Positions 19,561 through 28,780 of a stretch of DNA of 64,000 bases are shown piece after piece. A model generated the notes under the pieces. That model saw nothing but the letters and a program-made list of their open reading frames with translations, did not search any database and was not told where the DNA came from. Position numbers and translations under genes: made by a program. Source of the DNA: Actinacidiphila paucisporea (lineage in GTDB: Bacteria > Actinomycetota > Actinomycetes > Streptomycetales > Streptomycetaceae); the NCBI RefSeq assembly GCF_900142575.1, contig NZ_FRBI01000016.1, forward strand, positions 104,075 to 168,074. Reading direction: 5' to 3'. Position 1 is the stretch's first letter. Each line of letters begins with the position of its first letter.

Positions 19561-19941
19561 GTGCGACAGCTCCTTCGGCCGCGTCGGGAAAAGAGAATCT
19601 GTGGCTGTTCAGGTGACCTTGACGGCGGGCGCCCGGGAAAAGGCCGGGCCTCGGTGAACTGCCCGTTTCTTGCGGGCGATTACGCGGTCGCCCTGAAGGG
19701 CGTGACCCGCTGCTCCACTCTACGACGGGCAGTGGAAAAGGGCCGCTCGACGCGAAAATACGGCCTCCTGCGCCCGGCTGCGCGGGGCCGGCGGCCGTGC
19801 GAAAATCGAAGGGCGCGGGTCCGTGACGCCGGCGGCCGTGGACACGGCGTGCCGCCGAGACCACCGTGCGCGGGCGGCTGCGTGCATTCCCGTCCGGAGC
19901 AACCCCAGAGGCTGCATATATCTCCCCGAGAGGTACTGGTC
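19561..19941. promoter_or_regulatory. Divergent promoter region of the 948-aa and matrixin genes
   Basis: This 381-bp stretch has no gene. It separates the leftward 948-aa/1310-aa pair from the rightward matrixin gene, so it should hold promoters for both. Visible items are a direct repeat GCGAAAAT at 19752-19759 and 19799-19806, and a small GCCCG/CGGGC hairpin at 19661-19677. No convincing -35/-10 pair could be fixed by eye. Confidence 0.4.
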
Positions 19942-20751
19942 ATGTCCCGCACGACTGGAAACGTACGCACGAGAATCGCCACTGTCGAGACGACGAAGCC
20001 CGGGGATTCCTCCGAAGGCTTCGGCAGCGTCCTCGCATTCCTTCACCGGTACGGCTACCTCGAGTACGCGGAACGGGAGCACGACACGCTCACGGAAAGG
20101 GTGTCGGTCGCGCTGCGGAAATACCAGCGGCTGCAATCCCTGCCCATCACCGGCGAATTCGACGAAGCGACCCGGGAGCAGATGGACACCGGCCGGTGCG
20201 GACTCCCCGACCTCCAGCGCGGGCTGGGCTTCTCGGCCGCCTGCGCCTGGACCGGTCCCTGGGCGGAGTACCCGTCACTCACCTACGCCTTCGACCAGGG
20301 CACCTCGGACATCTCCGGGGACGGTGAGTTCCAGGCCGTCCGGAACGCCTTCGCGACCTGGGAGGCGTTCCTCACGCCGATGAGCTTCGCGGAGATCAAG
20401 CCGACCGACAGCCCGGACATCATGGTCGGCTGGCGGCCCACGGTCGACCCGGACCTCGACATGACCGGCAGCGCCATCGCCCACGCCGACCTGCCCCCCG
20501 ACTGCGAGGTCCTCAACCCGGGCCTCCCCCAGCCCCTCCACTTCGACAACGGCGAGGCCACCTGGTGCATCGGAGCACAACCGGGGGCCTACGACGTGGA
20601 GAGCGTCGCCCTGCACGAGGCGGGGCATCTCATCGGCCTGGGCCACTCCAGCGACCCCTCCGCCGTGATGTTCCCCTCCATCAACGGCAACACCACACAC
20701 CGGAACCTGGAGAGCGACGATCGCCAGGGAGCGCTCTTCCTCTACCCCTAG
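19942..20751 (+). CDS. Matrixin-type zinc metalloprotease with peptidoglycan-binding-like prodomain and cysteine switch, no signal peptide
   Basis: A 269-aa M10-type protease. Residues 28-82 form a PG-binding-1/MMP propeptide-like three-helix domain (VALRKYQRLQSLPITGEF). It is followed by GRCGLPD (84-90), the cysteine-switch motif of matrix metalloproteinases (PRCGxPD), in which Cys86 would block the zinc. The catalytic domain holds HEAGHLIGLGH (225-235, HExxHxxGxxH) and a Met-turn with Met243 (AVMFP). Thus it is probably made as an inactive zymogen activated by pro-domain removal. No signal sequence is present, unlike most secreted M10 enzymes. The ATG follows GAGAGG. It is divergent from the giant-protein genes and likely acts with them. 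Confidence 0.88.
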   Translation: MSRTTGNVRTRIATVETTKPGDSSEGFGSVLAFLHRYGYLEYAEREHDTLTERVSVALRKYQRLQSLPITGEFDEATREQMDTGRCGLPDLQRGLGFSAACAWTGPWAEYPSLTYAFDQGTSDISGDGEFQAVRNAFATWEAFLTPMSFAEIKPTDSPDIMVGWRPTVDPDLDMTGSAIAHADLPPDCEVLNPGLPQPLHFDNGEATWCIGAQPGAYDVESVALHEAGHLIGLGHSSDPSAVMFPSINGNTTHRNLESDDRQGALFLYP

Positions 20752-21150
20752 ATCTAGTTACTCCAGTGAGAGTTCTCCGTACGTCCTGGTCAGCGGCCTC
20801 GTGGCGGTGAGTGCAGCCGGGCGCCTCCGGGGCCGGAGGCGGGCACCGACCCCGCCGAAGTCGCCCAGCCAGGCGGCAACAGCGTGGAAGTCCTCCCCAC
20901 TCACCGTGCCAAATGCCTCTACGACCGACAATCCATCACCAACCAACGCATCGAACACCTCCTCCAACGCCTACGATCAGAAGTCGACTTCTCCGCAGCG
21001 ACCTCGTATGTCCGCGAGAGCGAGCCGGCAACGAAGCGACGCGAGGGGCGCCGCTCGCCTCCGATGGCAGGCACGGCCGGAGAGGCGGAGCATGGTGATG
21101 GGGATACACGGGACGCCGGCATATCCAGCAGGCGGCCAGGAGGAGGAGTC
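20752..21150. other. Intergenic stretch without a recognised gene
   Basis: 399 bp between the matrixin stop and the 129-aa gene. A frame is open on the plus strand but its composition does not resemble a known protein and it lacks a good start site. It probably contains the promoter of the 129-aa/M64 operon. No hairpin strong enough to call a terminator was seen. Confidence 0.4.
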
Positions 21151-21540
21151 GTGGCGAACCAAGCAGTCCGCTTCCGCGTCGCGTACGAGGGCGGAGACAT
21201 ACGACTGGTCTCCGAGGAAGAGGTCGGGATGACCCTCCCACCGTCCGACGAACTCGGTGAAGGAGAGCACTCCGGATTCTGGTACGAGTTGCGCGACGCC
21301 GACAACCAGGTGCTCTACCGGAAGGTGGTCCGCAGCCCGCTCCGAGAGCACGCCGAGGCGTTCCACCCCGAGACCGGAGCACCGACCCGGGTAGCGAGGG
21401 CCGCCGAAGCGGGCACCTTCTGGCTCACCGTGCCGAGCCATCCGGGCGCGTGCTACCTCGTCCTGCACAGCAGCCCCACAGAGCCCCGGCGCACGGCCGA
21501 AGCGGCCACCGAGGTCTCCCGGTTCGACCTTCGGAGGTAG
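21151..21540 (+). CDS. 129-aa protein coupled to the M64 peptidase
   Basis: The GTG at 21151 has an excellent ribosome-binding site (AGGAGGAG, 4-5 nt spacing). The protein is a single beta-rich domain (VRFRVAYEGGDIRLVSEEEV at residues 6-25, then FWYELRD and a C-terminal FDLRR) with no signal peptide and no catalytic motif that I recognise. Its stop is 2 bp before the ATG of the M64 peptidase, so the two are almost certainly co-translated. A chaperone, inhibitor or targeting partner of the peptidase is the simplest idea, by analogy with other tightly coupled protease partners; this is inference. Confidence 0.75.
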   Translation: MANQAVRFRVAYEGGDIRLVSEEEVGMTLPPSDELGEGEHSGFWYELRDADNQVLYRKVVRSPLREHAEAFHPETGAPTRVARAAEAGTFWLTVPSHPGACYLVLHSSPTEPRRTAEAATEVSRFDLRR

Positions 21541-21542
21541 CA

Positions 21543-22418
21543 ATGGGAGTCAACGAGGGAACAGTGACGGGCTACGCCAAGATCCTCGACAACGGGCCCG
21601 ACGGGGACCGTTGGAACCTGGTCGTCCTCGCCGAAGGCTACCTGGACTCACAGATGGCGAACTTCCACCTGCACGCGCTCGAGATCGTCAACGCCCTGAC
21701 CAGTACCCCTCCGTTCGATGGTCTGTCCAGTGCGATCAACGTCCACCGCGTCGACATCGCCTCCAACGAGGAGGGCGCGGACGATCCGACCGCGTGCAGC
21801 GGCGGCACCGGTGCTGCTGTCAACACCTATCTGGACGCGAGTTTCTGCGGTCAGCCCTCACGTCGCGACCTGCTGACCGTGGACGACGACCTCGCCGTGC
21901 AGACCGCTTTCGACAGGGTCATCAACACCCACGCTGTTCTCGTCCTGGTCAACACCCGTGTCTACGGCGGTTCCGGGGGAGACTCCGGCTCGGTGGGAGT
22001 TGCGGTCGCTTCCCTCCACCCCGCCGCGTTCAACGTCGCCATGCACGAACTGGGCCACAGTGCCTTCGGCCTGGCCGACGAGTACGACGACACCACCGAC
22101 GCGCAGCCCCACCACCCCGCCCCGGAGCCCGCCGAGGGCAATGTCACCCTCGAGGGCACCTACCCCGCCATCAAGTGGAACGGGCTCGTCGATAGCTCGA
22201 CGCCGATGCCGACGCAGGAGAACGGCGACTGCGACGTGAGCAACAGCACCCCGTCACCGGTACCCGCCGGGACCGTCGGCGCGTTCGCGGGCGCCGACAA
22301 CTACCACTGCGACGTCTACCGCGGCGAGTACAGCTGCAAGATGAGGTCGCTCCAGCAGCCCTTCTGCGCAGTGTGCCAGGACATCATCAACGCTGTCCTC
22401 TTCCCGTTCTTCCCCTAG
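21543..22418 (+). CDS. M64 (IgA-type) zinc metallopeptidase without signal peptide
   Basis: A 291-aa peptidase of the M64 family. The N-terminal WNLVVLAEGYLDSQMANF pattern is the family hallmark. The zinc site is MHELGHSAFGLADEYDD (HExxH at 168-172), with the following Asp/Glu-rich segment typical of M64. The C-terminal third has Cys pairs (CDVSN, CDVYRGEYSCKM, FCAVC) that may be disulphides or metal ligands. The family founder cleaves IgA hinge regions in Clostridium ramosum, but environmental members have unknown targets. There is no secretion signal. The ATG has GGAGGT 4-5 nt upstream. Its 3' end overlaps the convergent 333-aa gene by 4 bp. Confidence 0.88.
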   Translation: MGVNEGTVTGYAKILDNGPDGDRWNLVVLAEGYLDSQMANFHLHALEIVNALTSTPPFDGLSSAINVHRVDIASNEEGADDPTACSGGTGAAVNTYLDASFCGQPSRRDLLTVDDDLAVQTAFDRVINTHAVLVLVNTRVYGGSGGDSGSVGVAVASLHPAAFNVAMHELGHSAFGLADEYDDTTDAQPHHPAPEPAEGNVTLEGTYPAIKWNGLVDSSTPMPTQENGDCDVSNSTPSPVPAGTVGAFAGADNYHCDVYRGEYSCKMRSLQQPFCAVCQDIINAVLFPFFP

Positions 22419-23416
22419 GAGGCGAAGCGCTCGCCGTCCCACAACCGGTCGACCATCGACGCCAGCGCACTCGCCCTGATCGCCCCCGGTGCGTGGGCGA
22501 GCGCGAGTTCGGTGCCGAACCGCGACACGCCGGCCAGCAGGCCGGTGACGTTGCCCAGCTCCGCCCAGGCCAGATCCGTCGGCCCGGACGGGAGCGCAGG
22601 GATCCACCGCGGGGTGAACCCGGATCCCTCCAGCGCGGTGTGCAACGGCAGCAGCGGGCGCCCGGCCAGGGCCTTCTTGGAGTAGGTGGCGGTGGCCGCG
22701 TCCCAGTGCACCGCTTGCCAACCCGTCTTGACGGCTCCCTTGGTTCCTGCGTGCACGGCGAGGGCAGGACCGTAGCCGGGCGGGTCGCCCTTGCGTCGGG
22801 CCAACACCACCGGGTCGGTGGCCGGGTCGGCAAGAGCGGCGGCGGGCGCGATCCGTACGGCCCGGCCGAGGGCGAAAAGGAGCGAGTCGATTTCTTCCCC
22901 GGCCGGCGGCTGCATCAGGGCAGGCGGCAGTACCGGGGGCGGTGACCACAGCGGCAGCTGCCCCGACCAGCTGTGGATCGTACCCATCGCCTTGGACAGA
23001 CCGGGGGCGAGATCCGACCGCAGGTGAATCGACGGCGCCACGGACGCGGCGCCCGGCCCACTCGGCAGGTCGTTGGCGAGGGGTACGAGGGGCAGGGGCG
23101 GCGGTAGAACGTCCTGCTCCAGCTGGGGAGCAGGGGGAATCGCCAGCCCCAGGGCGGCGCTCAGCATCTCGCTGCGCATATCGGTCATGCCCAGCGTGGC
23201 CAGCAGGTTGAGGTAGCCGCCCATCTCCGTGATGTTCTTGGGCGCGGGCAGCCGGGAGGGGATGACGTCGCCTTCGAGTGCCAGCCTGCGCAGCAACAGG
23301 GCCTGCGCCGCTTGGACGTCGGGCGTCGCCGAGCCGCGGATCAGGTCGGTGAGGGCCTTGAGGACGCCGTCGTCGGACGCGTCGCCGGCCCCTCCGCCAG
23401 GCGTGGGGTCTGTCAT
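22415..23416 (-). CDS. 333-aa protein of unknown function
   Basis: The N-terminal half is helical (KALTDLIRGSATPDVQAAQA, LLLRRLALEGDVIP), the middle is Pro-rich (PPPLPLVPLANDLP) and the C-terminal half is mixed alpha/beta with WQAVHWDAATATYSK. No signal peptide, membrane helix or named domain was found. It follows the 1179-aa gene on the same strand with a 30-bp gap, so the two should form an operon. It is convergent with the M64 peptidase, overlapping it by 4 bp at the 3' ends. Probably a partner protein of the 1179-aa product; no function is assigned. Confidence 0.7.
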   Translation of the reverse strand: MTDPTPGGGAGDASDDGVLKALTDLIRGSATPDVQAAQALLLRRLALEGDVIPSRLPAPKNITEMGGYLNLLATLGMTDMRSEMLSAALGLAIPPAPQLEQDVLPPPLPLVPLANDLPSGPGAASVAPSIHLRSDLAPGLSKAMGTIHSWSGQLPLWSPPPVLPPALMQPPAGEEIDSLLFALGRAVRIAPAAALADPATDPVVLARRKGDPPGYGPALAVHAGTKGAVKTGWQAVHWDAATATYSKKALAGRPLLPLHTALEGSGFTPRWIPALPSGPTDLAWAELGNVTGLLAGVSRFGTELALAHAPGAIRASALASMVDRLWDGERFAS

Positions 23417-23446
23417 CGTGTCGCCTTTCGCAGTGGGGGCTGCGGG

Positions 23447-26400
23447 TTACGGGTGGGGCGGCGCACCGCCGCCGCCGGACTTCTTTGCCAGCGGAGTCGT
23501 CGTCTTGGCAGGGTCCGCCGGCGCCTTCTTCTGCGCGTCTGCCTGGTCCTTGGCCTTCTTCAGGGCCACCATGCCGTCGATCGCCTTGCCCGCCAGACTC
23601 GTCGCGGAGGCCAGGGCGTCCTTGCGGGCGCCCTCGGCGGTGTCCTGGGTCTTCTCCGTCAACTTTTCGAGGTTCGCGGCGTTGGTGAGGACACTGGTGT
23701 CGAGCTTCTGCCCGGCGGCCGCCGTGATCAGCGCCGTGGCGAGGCCGGCGGGGATCTTGTCCGAGTCTGGCATCGGCGTGGCGATGTTGTTGATCACCGG
23801 ACCGGCTGCGGCGGTGGTCCCTGTCAGAGCCGTACCGGCCGCAGCCTCCGGCGCCACTGCCATGGCTCCCGAAGGCATCGTCACGTTGCCGATCGCCGTC
23901 GCTTCGTCGCCCGGCGAATCCTGCCAGTGCCAGAACCTGGTGAGATCGATCTTCTCCGCCGACGGGCAGTGGCCGAGCACCGCCTCGCCCAGCACCCCCT
24001 TCGTCGGCAGGGCGATCGTCGAGCGCGGCGGGTCGAACCCGTCCGTGTGGAACCGCGTCAGCGCGCTCTGGACGTCGCCCGTGGTCAGCCCCTTCGTGAC
24101 GACCTCGCCGTGCTCGACGACCGTGGTCGCCCGTGTGACCGCCACCGGGATCTGGAAGGGCAGCACCATGGAGTTCCCGTAGTAGCCGAGCACGTTGTTC
24201 GTCACGCAGGACAGCAGCGGCACGGCGTCCTGGGGGTTGCCGTCCTCGTCCGGCGGGACGGGGATCTCGTACCGCTCGAGCATCACCGCCCGTTCCTCCG
24301 GGGTGAGCGAGGCGTACACCGCCACCGTGCAGGCCATCGTGTGCCGGACGGTCCACTGCAGGGTCTTCTCGATCTCCAAGATGGCGCCGTACCCCAGCAG
24401 CGGGGAGATCAGCCGGGAAGAGACCGGGAGTTTCGTGCGCGACAGTTCCACATTGGTGCCCCAGGACGCACTCGCGAAGACGACCGACGGCTCGGGTGTC
24501 CCCGGCGCGGAGCCCGTCCCGGGCGTTGCGGGAATCTGGGCCGAGAACGCGCTCAGCCGGGGGCCGCCCAGTTCCTGCTCCAGCCGTTCGGGAGTGAACG
24601 ACACGCTCCTCGACGGCTGCTGAGCTGTGACGGTGATGAAGTCGGGGAGCGCAGTACCGGCTCCGAACAGTTCCTGGGCGACAGAGAGGTCACGCACCGC
24701 TGGCGGAAGGAAGTGGTAGTCCAGCGGTCGGAAGCGGCGGGTGATCTCGAAGCCGACGACGTCCTGGCGCGGGATTGACGACGGCAGCACCACGTCCCCG
24801 AGCATCAGGCCCGAACTGCCGGTCCGTCGTGCCCGTAGATGGCCGAAGAGCTCCTGCTCCGTGCTGAACGCCTGCGTGCGGTCCCCGTCCACGTCTCCGC
24901 GAATGGGGGGGACCGTGGCTCCTGCGGCGTTCAGCGGGACCGGTCCGGCCCGCAGGCCCTGCTTCGACACCACCGTGACGAAGACCTCGTCCAACGGCAG
25001 GAAGGTGCCCGTCACGCTCAGCTGCAGGATGTCCTGCGCCGGGTCGGAGCTGCTCTGCACCGTCGCGTTCGGGTCGGCGGCGAACTCCGTGAGCAGAGCG
25101 AGCCCGCGCCGGTTCCTGACCGGCAGGACCGTGCCGAGAACCTCGCTGTGCTTCAGCAGCCTTCCGTAGCGGGCCAGGACCTCCGCCCGGTCGGTCGGAG
25201 CCGCCTCCAGCTCCCGCGGTTGGCCGTACGGCAGGAAACGTACGACGTCGAGGGGCACCAGGCAGACCAGCGTCACTCCCTCGACGGCGGTCTGGACGTC
25301 GAACATGCGCAGCACTTCCCAGTACTGCACCGTCAGGGCGCGCGTCTTGTTGTGGTTCGCGATCACCTTGGTGACGACCTGGCCGCGCTCGCTGGCAGTG
25401 GCCATCCGCATCCCGCTGCGGGCGGTCCGCCGCCTGGCGGCGGCCTGCCGATGGGTCGCGGCATGGGTCTGCTGGGCCGCGACCGAGGTGCTGTCTCGGC
25501 TGCCCGACAGCCAGGTGTTCGTCTGGCCCGAATTGGAAGCCGTGCCGTAACTGGTGGAGACACCGCCGCCCGCGGCCCCGAAGGGGAAGAACGCGCCGCC
25601 ACCGGCCGCCGCGGCGATGGAGAAGGAGCTGGCCTCGGTGGAGTACGCGCTCCCGCCCTGCGCGGCTTCCTGGTAGGCGGAGGTGAACGTGGCGGCCGCG
25701 CTCGTGTCGTCCTGCTGGCTGTAGCTCATCTGCTCGGTGCTGTCGAGCGTCTCGCTCTCGATCACCGAGGAGTTCGCGGTCCGCTCGACCACCGCGATCC
25801 GCTGCTGTTCCCCCGGCGCGAGCGGAAGCGAGTACACCAGATCGCCCAGCGCGAGCCCGCGCGGCGTCCACCGCTGGGCCATCTGGACGACGTAGCCGAT
25901 GGACAGCGAGGAGGCCAGCGGCATCTGGTCCCACCACGGGGAGTTCTGGGCGAGGTTGTCCCGGAACGCCTCCACCGAGATCGGCCGGTCGAGCGGGGTG
26001 CGTCGCCTGATGTGCAGTTCCTTCGCCGTGCCGGCCAGCGCATCGAGCGGGTTGACGGTGCTGTACACCGGCGCGAGTGCCTGCCCGCCGTAGAGCTCGT
26101 TGTCGCCCAGGGCGTACATGAGGGTCGGCTTGCTCAGCGCAGGATCGGTGAGCCGGAAGAAGACGGGGAAGGGAAAGCGGTCCTGCGACGAGTCGGTGCG
26201 GAAGACCAGTTCGCAGGCGTCCTCACCCAGTTGCACCACCGGCATCGTGGCGTCGGCGGCCGTCCCGGCCGGCGCCGTCCCCTCGTCGGCGACCAGTTGC
26301 TGAAGCTGTCCGAACAGACCGAGCGGCAGCGGCTCCACGACCTTCGAGAGCGTGAGGGGCGGAAGCAGGCCGCTGGCGAGGACGGCCTTCCAGTCCACGT

Positions 26401-26986
26401 GGAGCGTCTGGTCACCCTTGGCGCCGGTGATGAGCAGCGGCAGGTGCGGAAGGTCCGTCGAGGCGCGCCAGGCCTGCGGGATGCGCAGGACGAAGGAGCC
26501 GTCGTCCGAGGTGTACGCCACCGGAGGGACCGCCCCGGACATAGCGCGGCCCAGGGTCACCTGGACTCGCTGTGCGGGCCCGCCGTCCGGGTTCCGCACA
26601 TGGCCGACCACCTGCTGCGGCCGGTACCGGGGATCCTCGGCGGCCTGACGGAAGGTCGCGTCCCCGGCCAGATCCACCAGACCCTGCGTGAACCCTCGCG
26701 CGTCGGCCAGCTGCATCTCAAGGTATTCCTCCGCGAGCCGCTGCGTGGCCGGGTCGTCGCGAGACCGCTCCCAGATGGAGCACTCGTCCGGCGGCACGCT
26801 CCAGGGCAGTTCCGACGACTGGCCGTCCCTGCAGACGTACTGCTCGAGGTACTTCTCCTGCAGATGGCGGTCGCGCTCGGGCACCACCCCGGTGCCGACG
26901 GCCCAACGACTGACCGCTTCGGAGCCAGTCGGCCCGGGCGAATCGGTCTCCTCGCGAGCCGGCCTGTGCGGGTCGTTGTCCTTCAC
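23447..26986 (-). CDS. Giant (about 1179-aa) protein with carboxypeptidase-regulatory-like domain and C-terminal coiled coil
   Basis: Near residue 130 it has VVGHVRNPDGGPAQRVQVTL ending in TSDDGSFVLRIP, the beta-sandwich pattern of carboxypeptidase-regulatory-like domains. The centre has a Ser/Ala/Gly/Thr-rich low-complexity segment (FSIAAAAGGGAFFPFGAAGG) next to a basic stretch (RQAAARRRTAR). The C-terminal ~80 residues are an Ala/Lys-rich helix likely to coil (LVALKKAKDQADAQK-type) ending in GGGGAPPHP. No signal peptide. The start is uncertain: GTG 26986 is chosen because the frame upstream runs into a 15-bp tandem repeat; its ribosome-binding site is weak. It appears to be a structural scaffold, expressed with the 333-aa protein. 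Confidence 0.62.
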   Translation of the reverse strand: MKDNDPHRPAREETDSPGPTGSEAVSRWAVGTGVVPERDRHLQEKYLEQYVCRDGQSSELPWSVPPDECSIWERSRDDPATQRLAEEYLEMQLADARGFTQGLVDLAGDATFRQAAEDPRYRPQQVVGHVRNPDGGPAQRVQVTLGRAMSGAVPPVAYTSDDGSFVLRIPQAWRASTDLPHLPLLITGAKGDQTLHVDWKAVLASGLLPPLTLSKVVEPLPLGLFGQLQQLVADEGTAPAGTAADATMPVVQLGEDACELVFRTDSSQDRFPFPVFFRLTDPALSKPTLMYALGDNELYGGQALAPVYSTVNPLDALAGTAKELHIRRRTPLDRPISVEAFRDNLAQNSPWWDQMPLASSLSIGYVVQMAQRWTPRGLALGDLVYSLPLAPGEQQRIAVVERTANSSVIESETLDSTEQMSYSQQDDTSAAATFTSAYQEAAQGGSAYSTEASSFSIAAAAGGGAFFPFGAAGGGVSTSYGTASNSGQTNTWLSGSRDSTSVAAQQTHAATHRQAAARRRTARSGMRMATASERGQVVTKVIANHNKTRALTVQYWEVLRMFDVQTAVEGVTLVCLVPLDVVRFLPYGQPRELEAAPTDRAEVLARYGRLLKHSEVLGTVLPVRNRRGLALLTEFAADPNATVQSSSDPAQDILQLSVTGTFLPLDEVFVTVVSKQGLRAGPVPLNAAGATVPPIRGDVDGDRTQAFSTEQELFGHLRARRTGSSGLMLGDVVLPSSIPRQDVVGFEITRRFRPLDYHFLPPAVRDLSVAQELFGAGTALPDFITVTAQQPSRSVSFTPERLEQELGGPRLSAFSAQIPATPGTGSAPGTPEPSVVFASASWGTNVELSRTKLPVSSRLISPLLGYGAILEIEKTLQWTVRHTMACTVAVYASLTPEERAVMLERYEIPVPPDEDGNPQDAVPLLSCVTNNVLGYYGNSMVLPFQIPVAVTRATTVVEHGEVVTKGLTTGDVQSALTRFHTDGFDPPRSTIALPTKGVLGEAVLGHCPSAEKIDLTRFWHWQDSPGDEATAIGNVTMPSGAMAVAPEAAAGTALTGTTAAAGPVINNIATPMPDSDKIPAGLATALITAAAGQKLDTSVLTNAANLEKLTEKTQDTAEGARKDALASATSLAGKAIDGMVALKKAKDQADAQKKAPADPAKTTTPLAKKSGGGGAPPHP

Positions 26987-27569
26987 ATGACTGACGTTCA
27001 GCTCTCGGCCGCCTCCCGTCCATGAGGCTGGTCGCGGTGACCACGCTCTGTAACCACATGGGCTAACCGGCCGACGCGGCCCGGCAGGGCCCGTGCTGCC
27101 GTGGCAGGGCCGACCGAGGGAGGGCCGGCCGAGGGAGGGCCGGCCGAGGGAGGGCCGGCCGGCGGCGGGTGAAATCACGTTCCTGCAAGATCTTCGGGAA
27201 GGGGTGAGCAGGAGTCCGGAAAGCCTCTCAGGTGGCCCGGAGCCTGCCGGGGTCGTCGGACGAGTCGGCAGAGGTTTTCATGCCAGATTCATACCCGCGC
27301 CCATGACGGCCGATGTTCCGAACTGATCCCTCCTACGGGTGAACCGGGCGGCGCGCGCCATGCGACTCCGGGACGCTGAACGGCCCGCCGCTCGGCGATC
27401 CGGCCGTCCCCTGCGGTGGCGGGCGGGTCCGCTCGGCGGTGCGCGGGGCGAGGTGGCACGGCACAAGGCGTGGGGGCGCCGGCCGTCGCGGTCGCGGTCG
27501 CGGTCGGCCGAGCAACCGACCCCCCGCCACCCGGCCTCGCGGCGCGCAGGCTCGACCTCACGGTCCGAC
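26987..27569. other. Gene-free stretch upstream of the 1179-aa gene
   Basis: 583 bp with no supported gene. It should contain the promoter of the leftward 1179-aa/333-aa operon and the 3' flank of the caspase/TPR gene. It includes the 15-bp tandem repeat listed separately. Several frames stay open because of GC content, but none looks like a protein. Confidence 0.45.
27114..27158. repeat. Three exact copies of a 15-bp repeat
   Basis: CCGAGGGAGGGCCGG occurs three times in tandem without interruption (27114-27128, 27129-27143, 27144-27158), followed by related GC-rich sequence. It lies about 130 bp upstream of the chosen 1179-aa start and may mark the promoter or a slippage hot spot. Confidence 0.85.
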
Positions 27570-28780
27570 TCACAGGTCCGTGCCCGACAGCTCGTCCAGC
27601 TTCGCCTGTGCGGCCAGCGTGTCGGGGTGATCCTCGCCGAGGACCTGTGCGCGGTCGTCCCGGACCTCGCGCAGCAGCGCCGCGGCCCTCTCTACGTCCC
27701 CCTGTCGCGCGATGACCTGGGCCCGCCTGAACCCGGTCCTGATCACCTCTGGGTGTAGCGGGTTGCCGTAGCGGGCCAGCCGCTCCTCCAGCAGAATGTC
27801 GAGTTCGGCGAGTGCGACGGTCGAGTCACCCAGCTCGGCCTTGAGCATGGCCATGTTGAAACGGGTGATCAGCACGGCGGGATGGGTGTCGCCGAGTGCC
27901 TTGCGCTGGTCCTCAAGCAGTTCTCCGTGCTGCGCCAACGAGCCCGCCGGGTCGCCCAGTTCCCAGGTGTAGCGGGCGATGTTCAGCCGCGCGAGCAGGG
28001 TGTTGGGGTGGTCCTCGCCCCGGATGCGCCGCACGTCCGGCAGCAGCGCGCGGAAGCCGTCGAGTGCTTCCTGCCGGCGCCCGCACTCGCCGAGGAACTT
28101 GTAGATGTTGAACCGGCTGAAGAGCACCTGCGCGTGATCCTCGCCGAACACCGCGATCCGGTCCCGCAGCAGTTCCTCGTGCAGTGCCAACGCCGTGGCG
28201 TACCGGCCCAGCATGCCGTGCCAGTACGCGATGTAATGGCGGCTCTCCAGCACTGCCTGGTCCGTCGGCGCGAGCACGCGGCGCTGGTCCTCCAGGAGAT
28301 CGCGGTACAGCTCGCGGCTACGGCCGTAGGCCCCGGCCTTGCCCGTCCAGTAGGCGGCCCGCTCGCGGGCACGCAACGTCACCGGCGATTCGGCACCGGG
28401 GCGCTGCGTCAGCCGGTCCGCCCAGGCCGCCCACCGGGCCCGGTTGACCGCCGCCTCGGCCGCCGGGCGCCGTTCCAGACAGTCCAGGAGCCGGTCGTAC
28501 AGCGACGGGTCGCGGCCGGCCGCCTGCCACAGGTGTTCCGGCTCCGCCTGTTCGGCGTAGGCGTGCAGGACGTCGTCAGGCGCATGCTGGTCCAAGGGTG
28601 CCATGGTCTCAAGCGCACGGCACAGGGCCTCATAGCCGGCCACCACGCCCTCCTTCATCTGGTCGGACAACAGCGGCCACACCGAGCCGGCGGTCCAGCG
28701 GGTGGTGTCGAGGCGGATGACCCCGCAGACGGCCGGGGTACGGTCGGCCTCCTCCGGCGGAGCAGCTCCCGGCGGCACAG
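27570..28780 (-). pseudogene. TPR-repeat C-terminal part of the caspase-like/P-loop/TPR gene (separated by a frameshift)
   Basis: This frame continues the protein that begins at 29689. Reading joins at about 28745-28790, where a single-base indel in CGGAGGAGG-like sequence shifts the frame. After the junction it reads CGVIRLDTTRWTAGSVWPLL and then repeated tetratricopeptide units of ~42 residues with the GEDHPNTLLARLNIARYTWE type signature (kinesin-light-chain-like TPR_10/TPR_12). Four to five such repeats run to the C-terminus. TPR arrays in such proteins sense partners or ligands. It has no start codon with a ribosome-binding site of its own at the junction. Broken gene, assembly error or frameshifting cannot be told apart here. 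Confidence 0.65.

Noticed and set aside
15997..19941. Long open frame leading into the matrixin gene
   Set aside because: The extension is antisense to the giant-protein genes and is Arg/Pro-rich; the real start with a ribosome-binding site is 19942.
11209..22418. Contractile injection system
   Set aside because: No sheath, tube, baseplate or AAA+ ATPase gene could be recognised among the giant proteins by eye, so the label is not supported.
27114..27178. Repeat-encoded GRPSLG N-terminus of the 1179-aa protein
   Set aside because: It comes from the 15-bp tandem repeat, has no ribosome-binding site and no protein-like character.
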